This document shows positions 44,955-56,056 of a DNA stretch of 64,000 bases, piece after piece. Origin of the DNA: Muscardinus avellanarius. Lineage: Eukaryota > Chordata > Mammalia > Rodentia > Gliridae. The translations under genes and the position numbers were made by a program. The DNA is taken from contig OY726560.1 of the NCBI GenBank assembly GCA_963383645.1, positions 63,114,058 to 63,178,057 of the forward strand, written 5' to 3'. The notes below the pieces were generated by a model. That model saw only the letters and a program-made list of their open reading frames with translations. It searched no databases and had not been told where the DNA came from. Position 1 is the stretch's first letter. Every line of letters begins with the position of its first letter.

Positions 44955-45410
44955 ATAGAATTATTGATATTATAAATTAAATATATTCTGAAGAAGTATC
45001 CAAGTGTAAGGCAAATTTTGTAAACTGAAAGAAAACTAGTGGAAGCTTTAAACTATCTTTTATGTTTGATGTCATCACAATAATTTCTAATTTGTTATTT
45101 CTGTTCTGAAGTTACTCACTTTATTCTTAATTTTATGTTTGCAATTTGGATTTTTTTTTCTTTAAAAACCTCCCAAATGGTATTATTTTCATGTTACACA
45201 AACCCTGACCTTGCCCTCACAGTAATGGTTTACAAGTCCTAGTACAACAAGCGTCCACCTTAGAGTCACCTAGAATGCTTGTCGAAGTGCAGATTCCCAG
45301 CCCCAACCCTACATTCACCGAATCATCCCCTACCAAAGTAGCTGCTCCGGGACCTGCATTTTTATCCAGGCCTGTGTGTGATTCTTATGAGCACTTCAGA
45401 CTGAGAGATG
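44955..45410. other. No recognised feature
   Basis: Nothing assignable. The long open frames that enter the next tract are low-complexity artefacts. Confidence 0.45.
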
Positions 45411-45415
45411 CTGCT

Positions 45416-45707
45416 TCTTCTGAAATGCTCTCTCTTCTCCTTCTCCTTCTCCTTCTTCTCCCTCTCCCTCTCCCTCTCCCCTCCTCTCCTCCTCCCCCTC
45501 CCCCTCCTCCTCCTCCTCTTCCTCCTCCTCCTCCTCCTCCTCCTCCTCCTCCTCCTCCTCCTCCTCCTCCTCCTCCTCCTCCTCCTCCTCCTCCTTCTTC
45601 TTCTTCTTCTTCTTCTTCTTCTTCTTCTTCTTCTTCCTTCTTCCTTCTTCTTCTTCCTTCTCTTCTTCTTCTTCTTCTTCTTCTTCTTCTTCTTCTTCTT
45701 CTTCTTC

Positions 45708-45762
<55 letters not shown>
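45416..45762. repeat. Compound polypyrimidine microsatellite
   Basis: About 345 bases almost free of purines on the plus strand. Blocks in order are imperfect ctt/ccctct, (CTC)n from about 45507, (CTT)n from about 45595, and (CT)n at 45713-45760. All six-frame translations are homopolymeric. Confidence 0.97.
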
Positions 45763-45765
<3 letters not shown>

Positions 45766-45767
<2 letters not shown>

Positions 45768-45905
45768 CCCTGGAACCCAGGGGAATTTCTACCTCCAAGT
45801 TACACTCCCAGCCCTATTTTTTTATTCTTTATTTTGAAACAAGGTCTCACTGAATTGCAAGGGCCTCCCTAAGTAGCTGAGGCTGGTCTGCAAACCACAA
45901 AATGC
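45766..45905 (-). mobile_element. Partial B1-ID SINE
   Basis: Reversed right half and linker ('ggaacccaggggaatttcta' to 'aagtagctgaggctggtctg'). The preceding pyrimidine repeat may have grown from the tail of this SINE. Confidence 0.78.
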
Positions 45906-46238
45906 CCTCTTGAAGACTCTGATAATTACAACTCACCAGCTCCATTTCTCTATTTTCCATTATTTTCATTATTTCCATTATTTTCATTATTTTCCAACAT
46001 TGTCATAGCTCTTTCTTTCTTGAAAAGTAGAGCTTGTTTGCATTATTTTGGGTTCTTCCCTGCTTTTTTTTCTCCTTTATCATTTGAATGCTATGCCACT
46101 AAGTGTCAGCATAGCATACAAGTTTCCCATCTTAACCTTCCTCTTTTATCCCTATTGTGTTGTCCCATTAATTCACCATCAGATCCAATTATCGCCTGTA
46201 TAGTTTCCTAGCACTACCATAATAAAGTACAACAAACT

Positions 46239-46253
46239 GGGGGGGGGGGGGGG
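46239..46253. repeat. G15 run at 5' junction of TMLHE retrocopy
   Basis: Fifteen consecutive G. About three belong to the target duplication (acaaactggg); the others precede the mRNA-derived sequence. Confidence 0.93.
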
Positions 46254-48268
46254 TAAAAGGTGGTGCAAGCGTGCCTCCCAAGGCCCTCCTCGCTTGCATT
46301 TCTGCCTGCTCTGTGGCGCTGGGAGTCGGGACCTCTAGCACAGGATGTGGTGCCACAGGTTGTCCCACCTACAAAATAGGCTCCAGAACTTGCTGAAGGG
46401 GAAAGTCATATGCCAAACACTTCAACAGCCTAATTTCAAAAGCCTATTTCCATTATCCATCCATTGGCACCATACAATCTCCAGATCTCTGAATTGTGCT
46501 TGGCAACAACATGAAGATCATTTTGAACTGCAATACACTAACACTGTGATGCGCTTTGATTATGTGTGGCTTCGAGACCACTGCTGTTCAGCATCTTGCT
46601 ACAACTCTAAGACTCACCAACGCAGCCTTGACACTGCCAGTGTGGATTTATGTATCAAGCCAAGGCCATCCATCTGAATGAAACCACACTCTTTTTCACT
46701 TGGCCAGATGGTCATGTGACAAGATATGATTTGGATTGGCTGGTAAAAAATAGCTACGAAGGGCAAAAACAAAAGGTTATCCAGCCTAGAATATTATGGA
46801 ATGCCGAAATCTACCAGCAAGCCCAAGTTCCTTCTGTAGATTCCTAGAGTTTCTTAGAAACCAATGAGGGATTGAAGAAGTTTCTACAAAACTTTCTGCT
46901 GTATGGAATTGCATTTGTAGAAAATGTCCCTTCCACTCAAGATCACACAGAGAAGTTGGCAGAAAGGATCAGCTTGATCAGAGAAACCATCTATGGGAGG
47001 ATGTGGTACTTCACTTCAGATTTCTCCAGAGGTGACACTGCGTATACCAAGCATGCTCTGGATCGGCACACTGACACTACCTATTTTCAAGAGCCCTGTG
47101 GCATTCAAGTGTTTCATTGTCTTAAGCATGAAGGAACAGGTGGCAGGAAACTGTTAGTTGATGGATTCTATGCAGCAGAACAGGTACTTCAGAAATCACC
47201 TGAGGAACTTGAACTCCTCAGCAAAGTGCCATTGAAGCATGAGTATATTGAAAATGTTGGAGAATGTCACAACCACATGATTGGAGTTGGGCCAGTCTTA
47301 AATATATATCCATGGAATAAAGAGCTCTATTTGATCAGGTACAACTATGATCAAGCTGTCATCAGTACTGTGCCTTATGATGTCGTTCATTGTTGGTATA
47401 CAGCACACTGGACTCTAACAATTGAGTTGAGAAGACCTGAGAATGAGCTTTGGGTCAAATTAAAGCCTGGAAGGGTCCTATTTATAGACAACTGGCGAGT
47501 CCTACATGGCAGGGAATCCTTCACTGACTACCGCCAACTCTGCGGATGCTATTTAACAAGAGATGATGTATTAAACACTGCTCATCTCTTGGGGGTTCAG
47601 GCTTAAAGTTGACAGCTTTGAATACACCTGGCATCTTGGCTACCTACATTTTATATGGACAGAACAGTATTGTGTCAAAATCTACTTCATATTGTCTCCT
47701 TACCCCATCCTCCAAAACAGAAGCTTCCTCCTTCTCTGTTTGGGAACCCATTAGAGGGATAGGGCTTCAAGTTATATGATGTCAGCCATCTAGTGGGGTT
47801 CATCTCTCCCCTAAGTTATAACATGAGCCCACTTGTTTCTAAAGCTTTTGAGATAATTTTGATCACTTTATTTCAGAAATATAGTCTCCATATTGAAAGC
47901 AGATCAGTGATACTCACTGGGTTAATATTTCTTCTGACTAGATCATTTAAAATGAAACACATTCTATAAATGATGAAATATTGATAAATCAGCAATTCAC
48001 AAAATTGTTGGTCTTAGCATTCATGTATAAGTGAGAACACGTGGTACTTTTCCTTTTGTGTGTGATTTATTTCACTTAACATAGTGTCCTCTAATTGTAT
48101 TTTTCTGCAAATTATATGAAATAACTTTTGTGACTGAATAGTATTCTGTTGTGTATAGGTATCATTTTTTCTTTATCCATTCGCCTATTCATGGGCATAC
48201 AGTTTTATTTCATATCTAAGCTATTATAAATAATGCAGCAATAAACAAGAACATGCATGTAAAAAAAA
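46254..48268 (+). pseudogene. TMLHE: TMLHE processed pseudogene
   Basis: Intronless copy of trimethyllysine hydroxylase mRNA, whose mitochondrial Fe(II)/2-oxoglutarate dioxygenase performs the first step of carnitine synthesis. The ATG is at 46345. The frame breaks near 46662-46664 (apparent one-base loss), continues in another frame from LNETTLFFTWPDG, and meets TAG at 46845-46847 where a Gln codon is expected. After this it is open to TAA 47604-47606. Iron-binding HTD (DRHTDTTYF) and the distal His (WRVLHGRE) remain. The 3' UTR ends in an antisense L1 piece (48010-48260) supplying AATAAA at 48240-48245, then eight A at 48261-48268. The target duplication acaaactggg lies at 46232-46241 and 48279-48288. 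Confidence 0.92.
48010..48260 (-). mobile_element. L1 fragment within TMLHE 3' UTR
   Basis: Reversed L1 ORF2 end sequence ('gactgaatagtattctgttg', 'ctttatccattcgcctattc'). Because the TMLHE poly-A follows it, it was probably part of the source mRNA. Confidence 0.7.
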
Positions 48269-48461
48269 CCAAATTACTACAAACTGGGAGGCTTAAGATA
48301 ACCAAAATCTCTTTCACAGTTCTGACAGACAAAAGTCGAAAATCAAGGTATTAGCAGATATCTAAAGGACCTTGAGGAAAATTTGTTGCAGGCTTCTCTC
48401 CTGGCTTCTATGGCTGCTGTCTGTCCTTGGTATTCCTTAACTTGTAGATGAACCACTCAAA

Positions 48462-48503
<42 letters not shown>

Positions 48504-48690
48504 TAAATTTTCTTCTTTTTATAAGAAAATATAAAAATATATTTTTATATATAAAATTTGTCATTTCAGATTTAAATCCATCCAAATCCAGTAAGGCCTC
48601 ACCAGTACTTGATTACATCTGCAAAGACCTTATTCCCAAATAAGATTATATTCACAGGTTATGCATAGGAAGACTATTCATCCCAGTATA
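48269..48690 (+). mobile_element. Old mammalian repeat, interrupted by TMLHE copy
   Basis: 'ctacaaactgggaggcttaa' continues a repeat whose start lies at 46205-46241. Recognisable blocks 'tcacagttctgaca' and 'gaccttattcccaaataaga' follow. Family not named with confidence. A (GT)n run sits at 48464-48502. Confidence 0.5.
48464..48502. repeat. (TG)n microsatellite
   Basis: About 19 uninterrupted TG units. Confidence 0.97.
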
Positions 48691-49244
48691 CCACCTCTGT
48701 GTAAATGTTTTCTTACAACTTAAGGTCTATCTTTGAAATGCCCCAACATCCCACTAAACCCAAAAAGAACTAAACTCAATTTATCTAATTATCTAATTTT
48801 TTCCATGCACCCTACAAAAATGATCCCTGAGTCATAGATTGGCCTTTGGCTTCTTCCCCACTTGGACTCTTTCCCAGCATGCTCAGATGATACCCAGATA
48901 CTCATTCCACTTTAGTGAAGCTGTCCACATAACTATGCCACGGGACCAACCACACTGCACTCACTTGGCATTTGTCATTTATAATACCCATACAGTTAGA
49001 CTGGGTGGAGTGGTCTTGAAATGATTTAGTCATAATCATTTACTTTTAGCTTAAAGAAAACTAATCTTTCAATACTACAAAATAACTTAATCTGCCTTTG
49101 CACTAAATTATTAAAGCATAATTGTTTATTCATTTGTTTATTTTTTGCTTTTTAAGGTGATCTTTTATTTTTTCATAATTGTTTATTATGAAATAACCAG
49201 AAGTGATTTGCTTCTGATCACTTACTTAAATATTACATCACATC
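48691..49244. other. No recognised feature
   Basis: AT-rich sequence up to the target duplication of the composite element. Confidence 0.45.
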
Positions 49245-49256
49245 TAAAATATTACT

Positions 49257-49520
49257 TAAGGCCCCAGAGGTCCGGCCCGCATGGCCCCGACCCCAGAAGG
49301 GTGGGCGGGCGCGGGTGGCGTTCTCTTTGGTGAACCCCCCCACCTGGAAGGCCTTGAAGGTCCTGCCACATGGCCCCAACTGGGAAGGGTGGGCGGGCAC
49401 AGGCGGGGCTCCCTTAGGCGACCCCCCCACCCGGAAGGCCCCAGAGGTCTGGGACTCAAGGCCCTGACCCTGGAGGGGGGGGGGCACGGGCAGGGCACCC
49501 TTAAGAGACCCCCTCCCACC
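49257..49520 (+). repeat. Three GC-rich ~87-bp tandem repeats
   Basis: The marker gtgggcgggc occurs at 49301 and 49389, with its counterpart near 49475. Each unit ends in a C-rich block followed by 'ggaaggcc'. This forms the 5' end of the composite element. Confidence 0.88.
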
Positions 49521-49644
49521 TGCAAAGAAAAAAAAACTTTCATCGCTACTGAGTGCCTGATCCCACATCCTCCCCAAACCACACATACTCTCTTCTTATT
49601 TAAAAAAAAAAAAGGGGGAAACGAAAAAAAAAAAAGTACTTGAG

Positions 49645-50160
49645 AGGGGTTAAGATGGCCCCGGTGGCAGCTAGAATATTGGAGATGCAGAGAAAACATA
49701 TCCATCTGAATTGAAACTTTTGGAAAAATTCCTGGTGAAGGAGGACTGCTGCTTCTCTACATCGTTAAGAATCCTGGACATCATCTATAAGGAGAGAGTC
49801 TAGCGGAGACCTAGGAGGAAGGCGGTGGCAGCAGCAGTGGCCTAGATGGTGGTGGAGACTTAGATTTGGGAGAGGCAGACATCTAATCCAACCCACCCTG
49901 ATCCTCTGAAGAAATTACCCCAAAAGTCAAATGCTACTGTCGCGCATGCTTAGGAACACTGAACATTATGCAGTGTGGGAAAAGACCTTGGGAAAGATTT
50001 GAAATGGTGGAGGCAGTCGCATTGGCAGCGGTAAGTACTCAGGGGACGCAGAGATCTGATGTAATACACCTGGAACTTTTGAAGAAATTACCTCAGAGGC
50101 AGAATACTACCACCACGCAACCTTGGGAATGTGGGACAACCTGCTGGGTGAAGAGGGTGC
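49645..50160 (+). repeat. Three diverged ~180-bp tandem units
   Basis: Units align at gatgcagag (49684), gaggcagac (49872) and gacgcagag (50045), each followed by a variant of 'gaagaaattacc' and preceded by 'ggtggcag'-like sequence. The first begins near 'gttaagatggccccggtg', resembling the AAGATGGC start of L1 5' UTRs. Confidence 0.65.
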
Positions 50161-50163
50161 TCG

Positions 50164-51085
50164 GATCGGAGCCTGCCAAGGGATGAGGCTGGTGCCAGGG
50201 CCAGCGAGGCCAGGATTGGAGCCTGCTGTGAGGCAAGGCCTCTACTGAGGCTTCCAAGGCCAGGATCGGAGCCTGCTGAGGGTTTGGGCTGGTCCTGGGG
50301 CCAGCGAGGCCAGGATCAGAGCCTGCCGTGAGACAAGGCAAGTACTGGGGCCTCCAAGGCCAGGATTGGAGCCTGCCAAGAGGTTAGGCCAGTGCTGGGG
50401 CCAACGAGGCCGGGATCAGAGCCTGCTGTGAGGCAAGGCCGATGCTGGGGCCTCTGAGGCCTGGATAGGAGCCTGCCAAGGGGTTAGGCCGGTGCTGGGC
50501 CCAGCGAGGCTGGGATCAGAGCCTGCCGAGAGGTGAGGTCAGTGCTGGGGCCAATGAGCCCAGGATCGGAGCTTTCCATGAGCAAGGCCGCCACTGAGGC
50601 CTCCAAGGCAGGGATCGGTGCCAGCCGAGGGGTTAGGCTGGTGCCGGGGCCAGCAAAGTCAGGATCAGAGCCTGCTGTGAGGCCAGACTAGTGCTGGGAC
50701 CTCCGAGGCCTGAATCAGACTCTGCCGAGGGGTAAGGCCAGTGCCGGGGCCAGTGGGGCCAGGATCGGAAACTGCTGTGAGGCAAGGACAGAGCTGGGAC
50801 TTGCGAGACCAGGATAGGAGCCTGCCGAGGGGTTAGACCAGTGCAAGGGTCAGCGAAGCTGGGATCGGAGCTTGTCGTGAGGCTAGGCTGGTGCTGGGGC
50901 CTCTGAGGCCAGGAGAGGAGCCAGCCAAGGGGCTAGTTCGGTGCAGGGGCCAGCAAGGCCAGGATTGGGGCCTCCTTTGAGGCAAGGCCGGTGCTGGAGC
51001 CAGCGAGGTCGCGATCAGAGTCCTCTGGGTGGCCAGGCCACTACTGGGGCCATCAAGAGTGGGATTGGAACTTCCAATGTGGCAT
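50164..51085 (+). repeat. 50-bp VNTR, 19 units, dimeric order
   Basis: Variants of gatcggagcctg recur every 50 bases from 50164. Two unit types mostly alternate: one with 'ggggttaggcc', the other with 'gtgaggcaaggcc'. The higher-order period is therefore ~100 bp for most of the array. Confidence 0.93.
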
Positions 51086-51466
51086 GCACAGAGAAATAGC
51101 ACAGAAAATAAAATCCAGATGCTTCCCCTAATTAGCAAGGACTAGGAGGAAAGGGGTAACAGGAGGAGGTCGAGTAGTAGAAAGGGCCCTATTGAGAAGC
51201 AATTAAGGTGACCAATTAGAGGGAAGGGGATGGGGGAGGATGGAATCTCTTTAAAACTCATGAGGTGCGTAAACAATTATATCAAAGATAATCACCAATT
51301 AAGTATGGGATTGAGGGAGGGGGAGGGAATGGGATGGGGATTGGATGAGGGGTTATTGTATGATATGTGCTTGTATATCTTCTCAAGTCTTGTATTCCAA
51401 AGTGATGTATGATTACAAAAAATAATAAGTAATTGCCACAAAAAATAAATAAAATAAAATATTACT

Positions 51467-54065
51467 CAGAATCCAATGAATCTGGATGATTGTGGTAATT
51501 CTCTAAACATTTATGTCAATTGCCAAGTATGTTTAACATGTTAAACAAGCAAAATATTATAACAACTTCCTTGGCTATTACATCTGTTAAAACCAATTTT
51601 TCTGCATGAACAAATTGTTTAATGCGAGAAACTGCTTGAAACAATCTGATAACATTCTTAAATCATTTTTCTTCTCTCTATATAAACAGGGGGAAAGAAT
51701 TTAAAAGGAAAACTGAAATAACCCAAGGTTGTATGGCTGAGTTTTAGTTTAGAATTCAAAACGTTCTGGCCCTTAATTCTGTGGTATTGAATAGGTATTC
51801 CTCATAAAGCAGTCTATATCTAAATAGCAATATTCTGAGAAATTACAGTTACTAGGCCATTCATTGCTCAAAAAATTAGAAATGGGATATTTGCACAGGT
51901 AATTAAAATGAATAGTGGAGCCATCAAAGGTTATGTGAATGGCTTACAGGAAGGACACTATTTTCTGTCACTCATTTAGGAATGATTCCTTCAATTCCTC
52001 ACACACTTGCCAGTTGTTTTTTTCTAAAAGGCAGCTCAAAAGCCAGAAAGTGGTCGTGAATATAATTTTAAGACATGAAAAACAATTACAGCATGGACTT
52101 TTACAGTGAACAAATTGTTCTGGGCTTCCAAATTGTGCTATTTGTAGTTCGAACACAGAAGCTCAGGGTAGCCATATGGCATGGGCCACTGTTCTCCAAT
52201 ACAAAAGTTATTAAATCTCCTGGAGTTGGCTAAAGAAAACCATAATTATTTTCAAATGGAAAAAAGCCACAAATTTCCTTCCTCTCTCCTTACAGATCAT
52301 TTTCTTATCCCAAGTTACATATTTTCAACTTCATCACACATCAGAATGTTAAGTCAAACACGAAGTCCATGTCAATGTTAGGTCATTCTACTAAGCACAT
52401 TAAAATTCTTTCCTACCCCTGAACCTGTGGCACCAACAAGATTGCTATTTCAGTATCATGATTATTTTGTGATTACCTTGTGGTTTTCATATCAGTTGTT
52501 TTTCAGGGTCAATGTGCACAACTGAAAACATATACACTACTTATTTTAACTGTGTTCAAGAAACAGCTAAAGCTTTATCTCATGTTGATATCTATTATAT
52601 TTCCACAGAGCATCACTGGGTTTTCTGTATTAATTCTGAAGTGTCTGGACCATTGAAAGGAGGCATTGAGAAATGAAGAGACTGAAAGGGTTTTTTTCTA
52701 GGAAGGGCCATGACCCAGTTTTCTCAACCAAATCTTTGGCTCATTTCCTCCAAAGCTTACCATTTTTCGATATATGTACCGCTCAGAAACTCTTCAAAGC
52801 CTAAACTCAAAATGCATCGTGTTAACACGCAAATACCCAGTAAGAATATTACAATCATTAATTTCTGTGTTAAATGGATAAATGCCCAGAATGAGGATCA
52901 TTGATATATTTCATAGGTTCTTAAGGCCCTCTTCTAAGGAAGTTGTACTTTGAGTTTGAATGCCAAAGATTCATTGTTAATTATTGGATTTATTTAAGGT
53001 TCATTATAGACTTTAGTTTTGCCAAGAAATTTGTATTATAAAAGCAAAAATAATATCTCAGAATTAAGGACAATCTTTTATTTTCATGAAGTTAGCTCTG
53101 TGGAAAACTCATATTGTCCTTGTTTTTTACCCTATGTGGATTTGTGTCCAACTATAAACTGGCATTATGAAACCACCCTTCAAACTAATATTCATCCCTA
53201 CTCCAAATCCTGTAGACAAGCAAAATTAAGAATAACACATGGCAACTATACTAACTAAAGAATGTGAAGACATTTTCAGAATACTTTTCTATTGATTTAA
53301 AATATTTTTACCCAAACTTCTTTTAAAGAGGCAGAAGTATTTGATTTGGTGTTAGCATCGACTTGAACTAATTTTTATTTACATCATTATTTTAGGGCCC
53401 AGAGCAATGCTGAGAAAAAATTTACATCCATCTCTTCTGTTTATAATCTTTAAACATATACCCTCTTTCCCTTTAGCTTATTAGTAAAAAAAAAGCAGCC
53501 CTATAAATATATTTAGCAGTAAACACAGAGTCTTCTCCCCATCCCACACACACACACACACATACTATCCAACCTTTGGTTGAGGTCAGTTTTATATCTG
53601 ATTTCTCTGTTCAGATTCATCCTAAACTGGCAGATGAATGATGAATGGGTTTGGTCATATAAATCTGTGGATATTTCCAATTCCAATGTCTATAGTCTAA
53701 AATTAGCTTACTTCTGGCTTTACATCCTTACATTTTGGCACCGTCCCCTTAACCTGGCCCCTATCTCACACAACCAGTGGAAGCCAAACCCAAATTATGC
53801 ATATTTCTGATCTGAAAAATATACTTCCATTTATGAACCACTCACCCCCATCTTACTTCCTTTCTCATTATTCCAAACTTCTCCCAGGTGAACACATTTG
53901 GAAAGTGCTCAGATTCATTTCTGTTATTTTTATTTTGGCAAACACTTTCCCAGGCCTAATCCTAATAAAAAGTTTAACCACCAGTCCAAATACCCACCAG
54001 ATATTTGTTAAATAATGGGGTGAAGACAGAATTAGATGATTGTTCCAATAATTCTCTCTTTTTTT
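51467..54065. other. No recognised gene
   Basis: AT-rich sequence with open frames of 62-79 codons that show no motif. A short CA run lies near 53548. No mobile element could be named. Confidence 0.45.
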
Positions 54066-54260
54066 TTGCAATACTGGGGATCCCAGGGGCATTCTACCTC
54101 CGAGCAACACTCCCAGCCCTATATTATATTCTTTATTTTTGAAGCAAGGTCTCACTAGGTTGCAAAGGGCCTAAGTAGCTGAGGCTGGTTGTTAACCTGT
54201 ATCCTTCTAACTCAGCCTCCCAAATGCTAGAATTACAAGTGTGCGCCACCATACCCATCT
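54066..54260 (-). mobile_element. Dimeric B1-ID SINE
   Basis: Reversed right half ('ccaggggcattctacctccg') and left half ('ctcagcctcccaaatgctag'). Confidence 0.83.
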
Positions 54261-54349
54261 CTGTTCCAATAATTCTTATTCATATACTGTACTTAAATAT
54301 TTGGATTCTCAGATTGGATCTAGAAGTTTTCCCCCAAAGTCTTTAGAAC

Positions 54350-54351
<2 letters not shown>

Positions 54352-54394
<43 letters not shown>
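54352..54394. repeat. (GT)n microsatellite
   Basis: About 21 GT units. Confidence 0.97.
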
Positions 54395-54396
<2 letters not shown>

Positions 54397-54985
54397 TTCT
54401 TCATATCAGCAAATAAAATGGTAGGGGTTTCTACAGGAAAATACTATCTTTTTGAGCTAACATCTCAATGAACATCTTAGTAGGGATGTAGGGATAATAT
54501 TATTGCTGATCATGGGGCTTCTGCAGATTTTAGAGATGAATCAGGCTCCATTGACCTAGTAAATACTTTCTTCTTACAGATGAAAAACTAAAGAGAGCTT
54601 AAGAGAAAATAGGTTCATCCCAAATCATACAAGGAAAGAATAGCAAAACTGGAAATAAAACACCTTTTGATTTCAATTTGGCTTGCTAAAGAAAAGTTAA
54701 TACCAAATCTTTTAGTCATATGGAGAAGTCAACACAAATGCCCTAAATTTTAAACACAAAGGGTACTACCTTCATAAATCAAATCTTTGTGTCCCTAGTG
54801 ACTATCATGGCACTTAGTACATAATCAATAACAAATAAATCCGTAGCAAATACAAATGGATTTTTAAAGTATAAGCCAACAATTAAAATTATATGCAAAT
54901 AGAGAATATCTAGAATATCAAAACAATCACAAAAAAGAAAGTAACTTTCAGCTATAGTAATAAATACAGGGCACCAAGATCATAA
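54395..54985. other. No recognised feature
   Basis: Nothing assignable; old L1 begins around 54990. Confidence 0.4.
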
Positions 54986-55195
54986 ATGCAGGCAAATAGA
55001 ATGATTGGAAATAATACAATCTAGAACAGGCTCAAGTATATATGTTTTGTTTTTTACAAAGATAGCAAAATTATAACTCAGAAAAGATAATTTTTCAGTG
55101 AATGATAATGGAACTTGGATAAATATTTAGTAAAACATTAAACCTTGGAATCTTTCTCAAAACAGACATAAAGTTAATTTGAAGTATCTTATATC

Positions 55196-55392
55196 TAGCC
55201 AGGTCTGGTGGTGCACACTTGTAATCCCAGTACTTATAAGGCTGAGAAAGAGGATTGCAAGTTCAAGGACAGCCTTAACAACTTGTGAGGCTCTCTGCAA
55301 CTTAATTAAGACCTGTTTCAAAATAAAGGATATAATAGAATTGGGTTAATAGCTTGGAGGTAGAATGCCCCTGAGATCAATTTCCAGTATCA
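55196..55392 (+). mobile_element. Dimeric B1-ID SINE, diverged
   Basis: 'ggtctggtggtgcacacttg' to 'caatttccagtatc', followed by a (gaaa)n tail. Confidence 0.8.
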
Positions 55393-55396
55393 AAAA

Positions 55397-55397
55397 A

Positions 55398-55445
<48 letters not shown>
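55397..55445. repeat. (GAAA)n microsatellite
   Basis: About 12 units, grown from the tail of the preceding SINE. Confidence 0.95.
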
Positions 55446-55447
<2 letters not shown>

Positions 55448-55597
55448 CTAATATCTAAACATCAAACCTAAAGTTACAAAGCTTCTAGAAGGAAAGAAGG
55501 AAGAACAGGTTTTTGTCACTATAAGGTAAGCAAATTACTTAGCACTAAGTATCTTTTCTTTTCTTTTCTTTTCTTTCTTTCCTTCTTCTTTTTCTTT

Positions 55598-55808
55598 TTT
55601 GTGGTGCTGGGGATGGAACCCATGGGCATTCTACCTCCGAGCTACACCCCCAGCCCTAATTTTTATTCTTTATTTTGAAACAGTCTCACTAAATTGCAAA
55701 GGGCCTCACTAAGTAGCTGAAGCTGGCTGCACTGGCCCCAAACAATGATTTTCCTGTCTCAGCCTCCCAAATGCTGGGATTACAAGCGTGCATCACTAAT
55801 GCCCAGCT
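55598..55808 (-). mobile_element. Dimeric B1-ID SINE
   Basis: Well conserved reversed copy ('gtgctggggatggaacccat' to 'gggattacaagcgtgcatca'). It has a pyrimidine-rich tail upstream. Confidence 0.87.
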
Positions 55809-55841
55809 TAGTACTGAGCATATTTTTAAATCCTATTTTTT

Positions 55842-56056
55842 AGCCAGGCATGGTGGCGCATGCTTGTAATCCCAGCATTCCAGAGGCTGAAGCCTGAGGA
55901 TCACAGTTGTGGCCAGCCTCAGCTACTTAGCGAGGCCCTCTGAAACTTAGTGAGACCCTGTTTCAAAATAAAGAATAAAAGATAGGGCAGGGGGTGTAAC
56001 TTGGAGGTTGAATGCCCCTGGGTTCCATCCCCAGACCCACAATAAATAAATAAATA
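55842..56056 (+). mobile_element. Dimeric B1-ID SINE, inverted partner
   Basis: Conserved copy ('gccaggcatggtggcgcatg' to 'ggttccatccccagacccac'), 33 bases from the oppositely oriented SINE at 55598-55808. Confidence 0.88.

Larger units (their letters stand above)
49257..51454 (+). mobile_element. Composite SVA-like non-autonomous retrotransposon
   Basis: About 2.2 kb flanked by the 12-bp duplication taaaatattact (49245-49256 and 51455-51466), with an A-rich end, so inserted by L1-type target-primed retrotransposition. Parts in order: three GC-rich ~87-bp repeats (49257-49520); A-rich linker; three diverged ~180-bp repeats with 'gcagaga' cores at 49684, 49872 and 50045; a 50-bp VNTR with 19 units (50164-51085); a linker; and a 3' part resembling the local L1 3' UTR (G-rich tract then 'gatgtatgattac', compare 56870-57005). 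No protein is encoded; long frames in the GC-rich part are repeat artefacts. I do not recognise it as a named family. Confidence 0.8.

Noticed and set aside
45275..45872. Long overlapping open frames encoding Pro-, Leu-, Ser-, Phe-, Arg- or Gly-rich proteins
   Set aside because: All are six-frame translations of the compound CTC/CTT/CT microsatellite; there is no gene structure around it.
49233..49705. Open frames on both strands rich in Pro, Gly and Arg
   Set aside because: They follow the ~87-bp GC-rich tandem repeats of the composite element; unit lengths near multiples of three keep several frames open by chance.
50164..51085. Regularly spaced repeats considered as a CRISPR-like array
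   Set aside because: The window is a rodent nuclear genome, the repeats are contiguous without unique spacers, and they sit inside a retrotransposon.
49257..51454. Interpretation of the composite element as an ERV or solo LTR
   Set aside because: No TG...CA termini, primer site or polypurine tract; the duplication is 12 bp with an A-rich end, as for L1-type insertion.
52710..54015. Series of 60-79 codon plus-strand frames
   Set aside because: AT-rich chance frames; no motif, no splice-site pattern or similarity suggesting exons.
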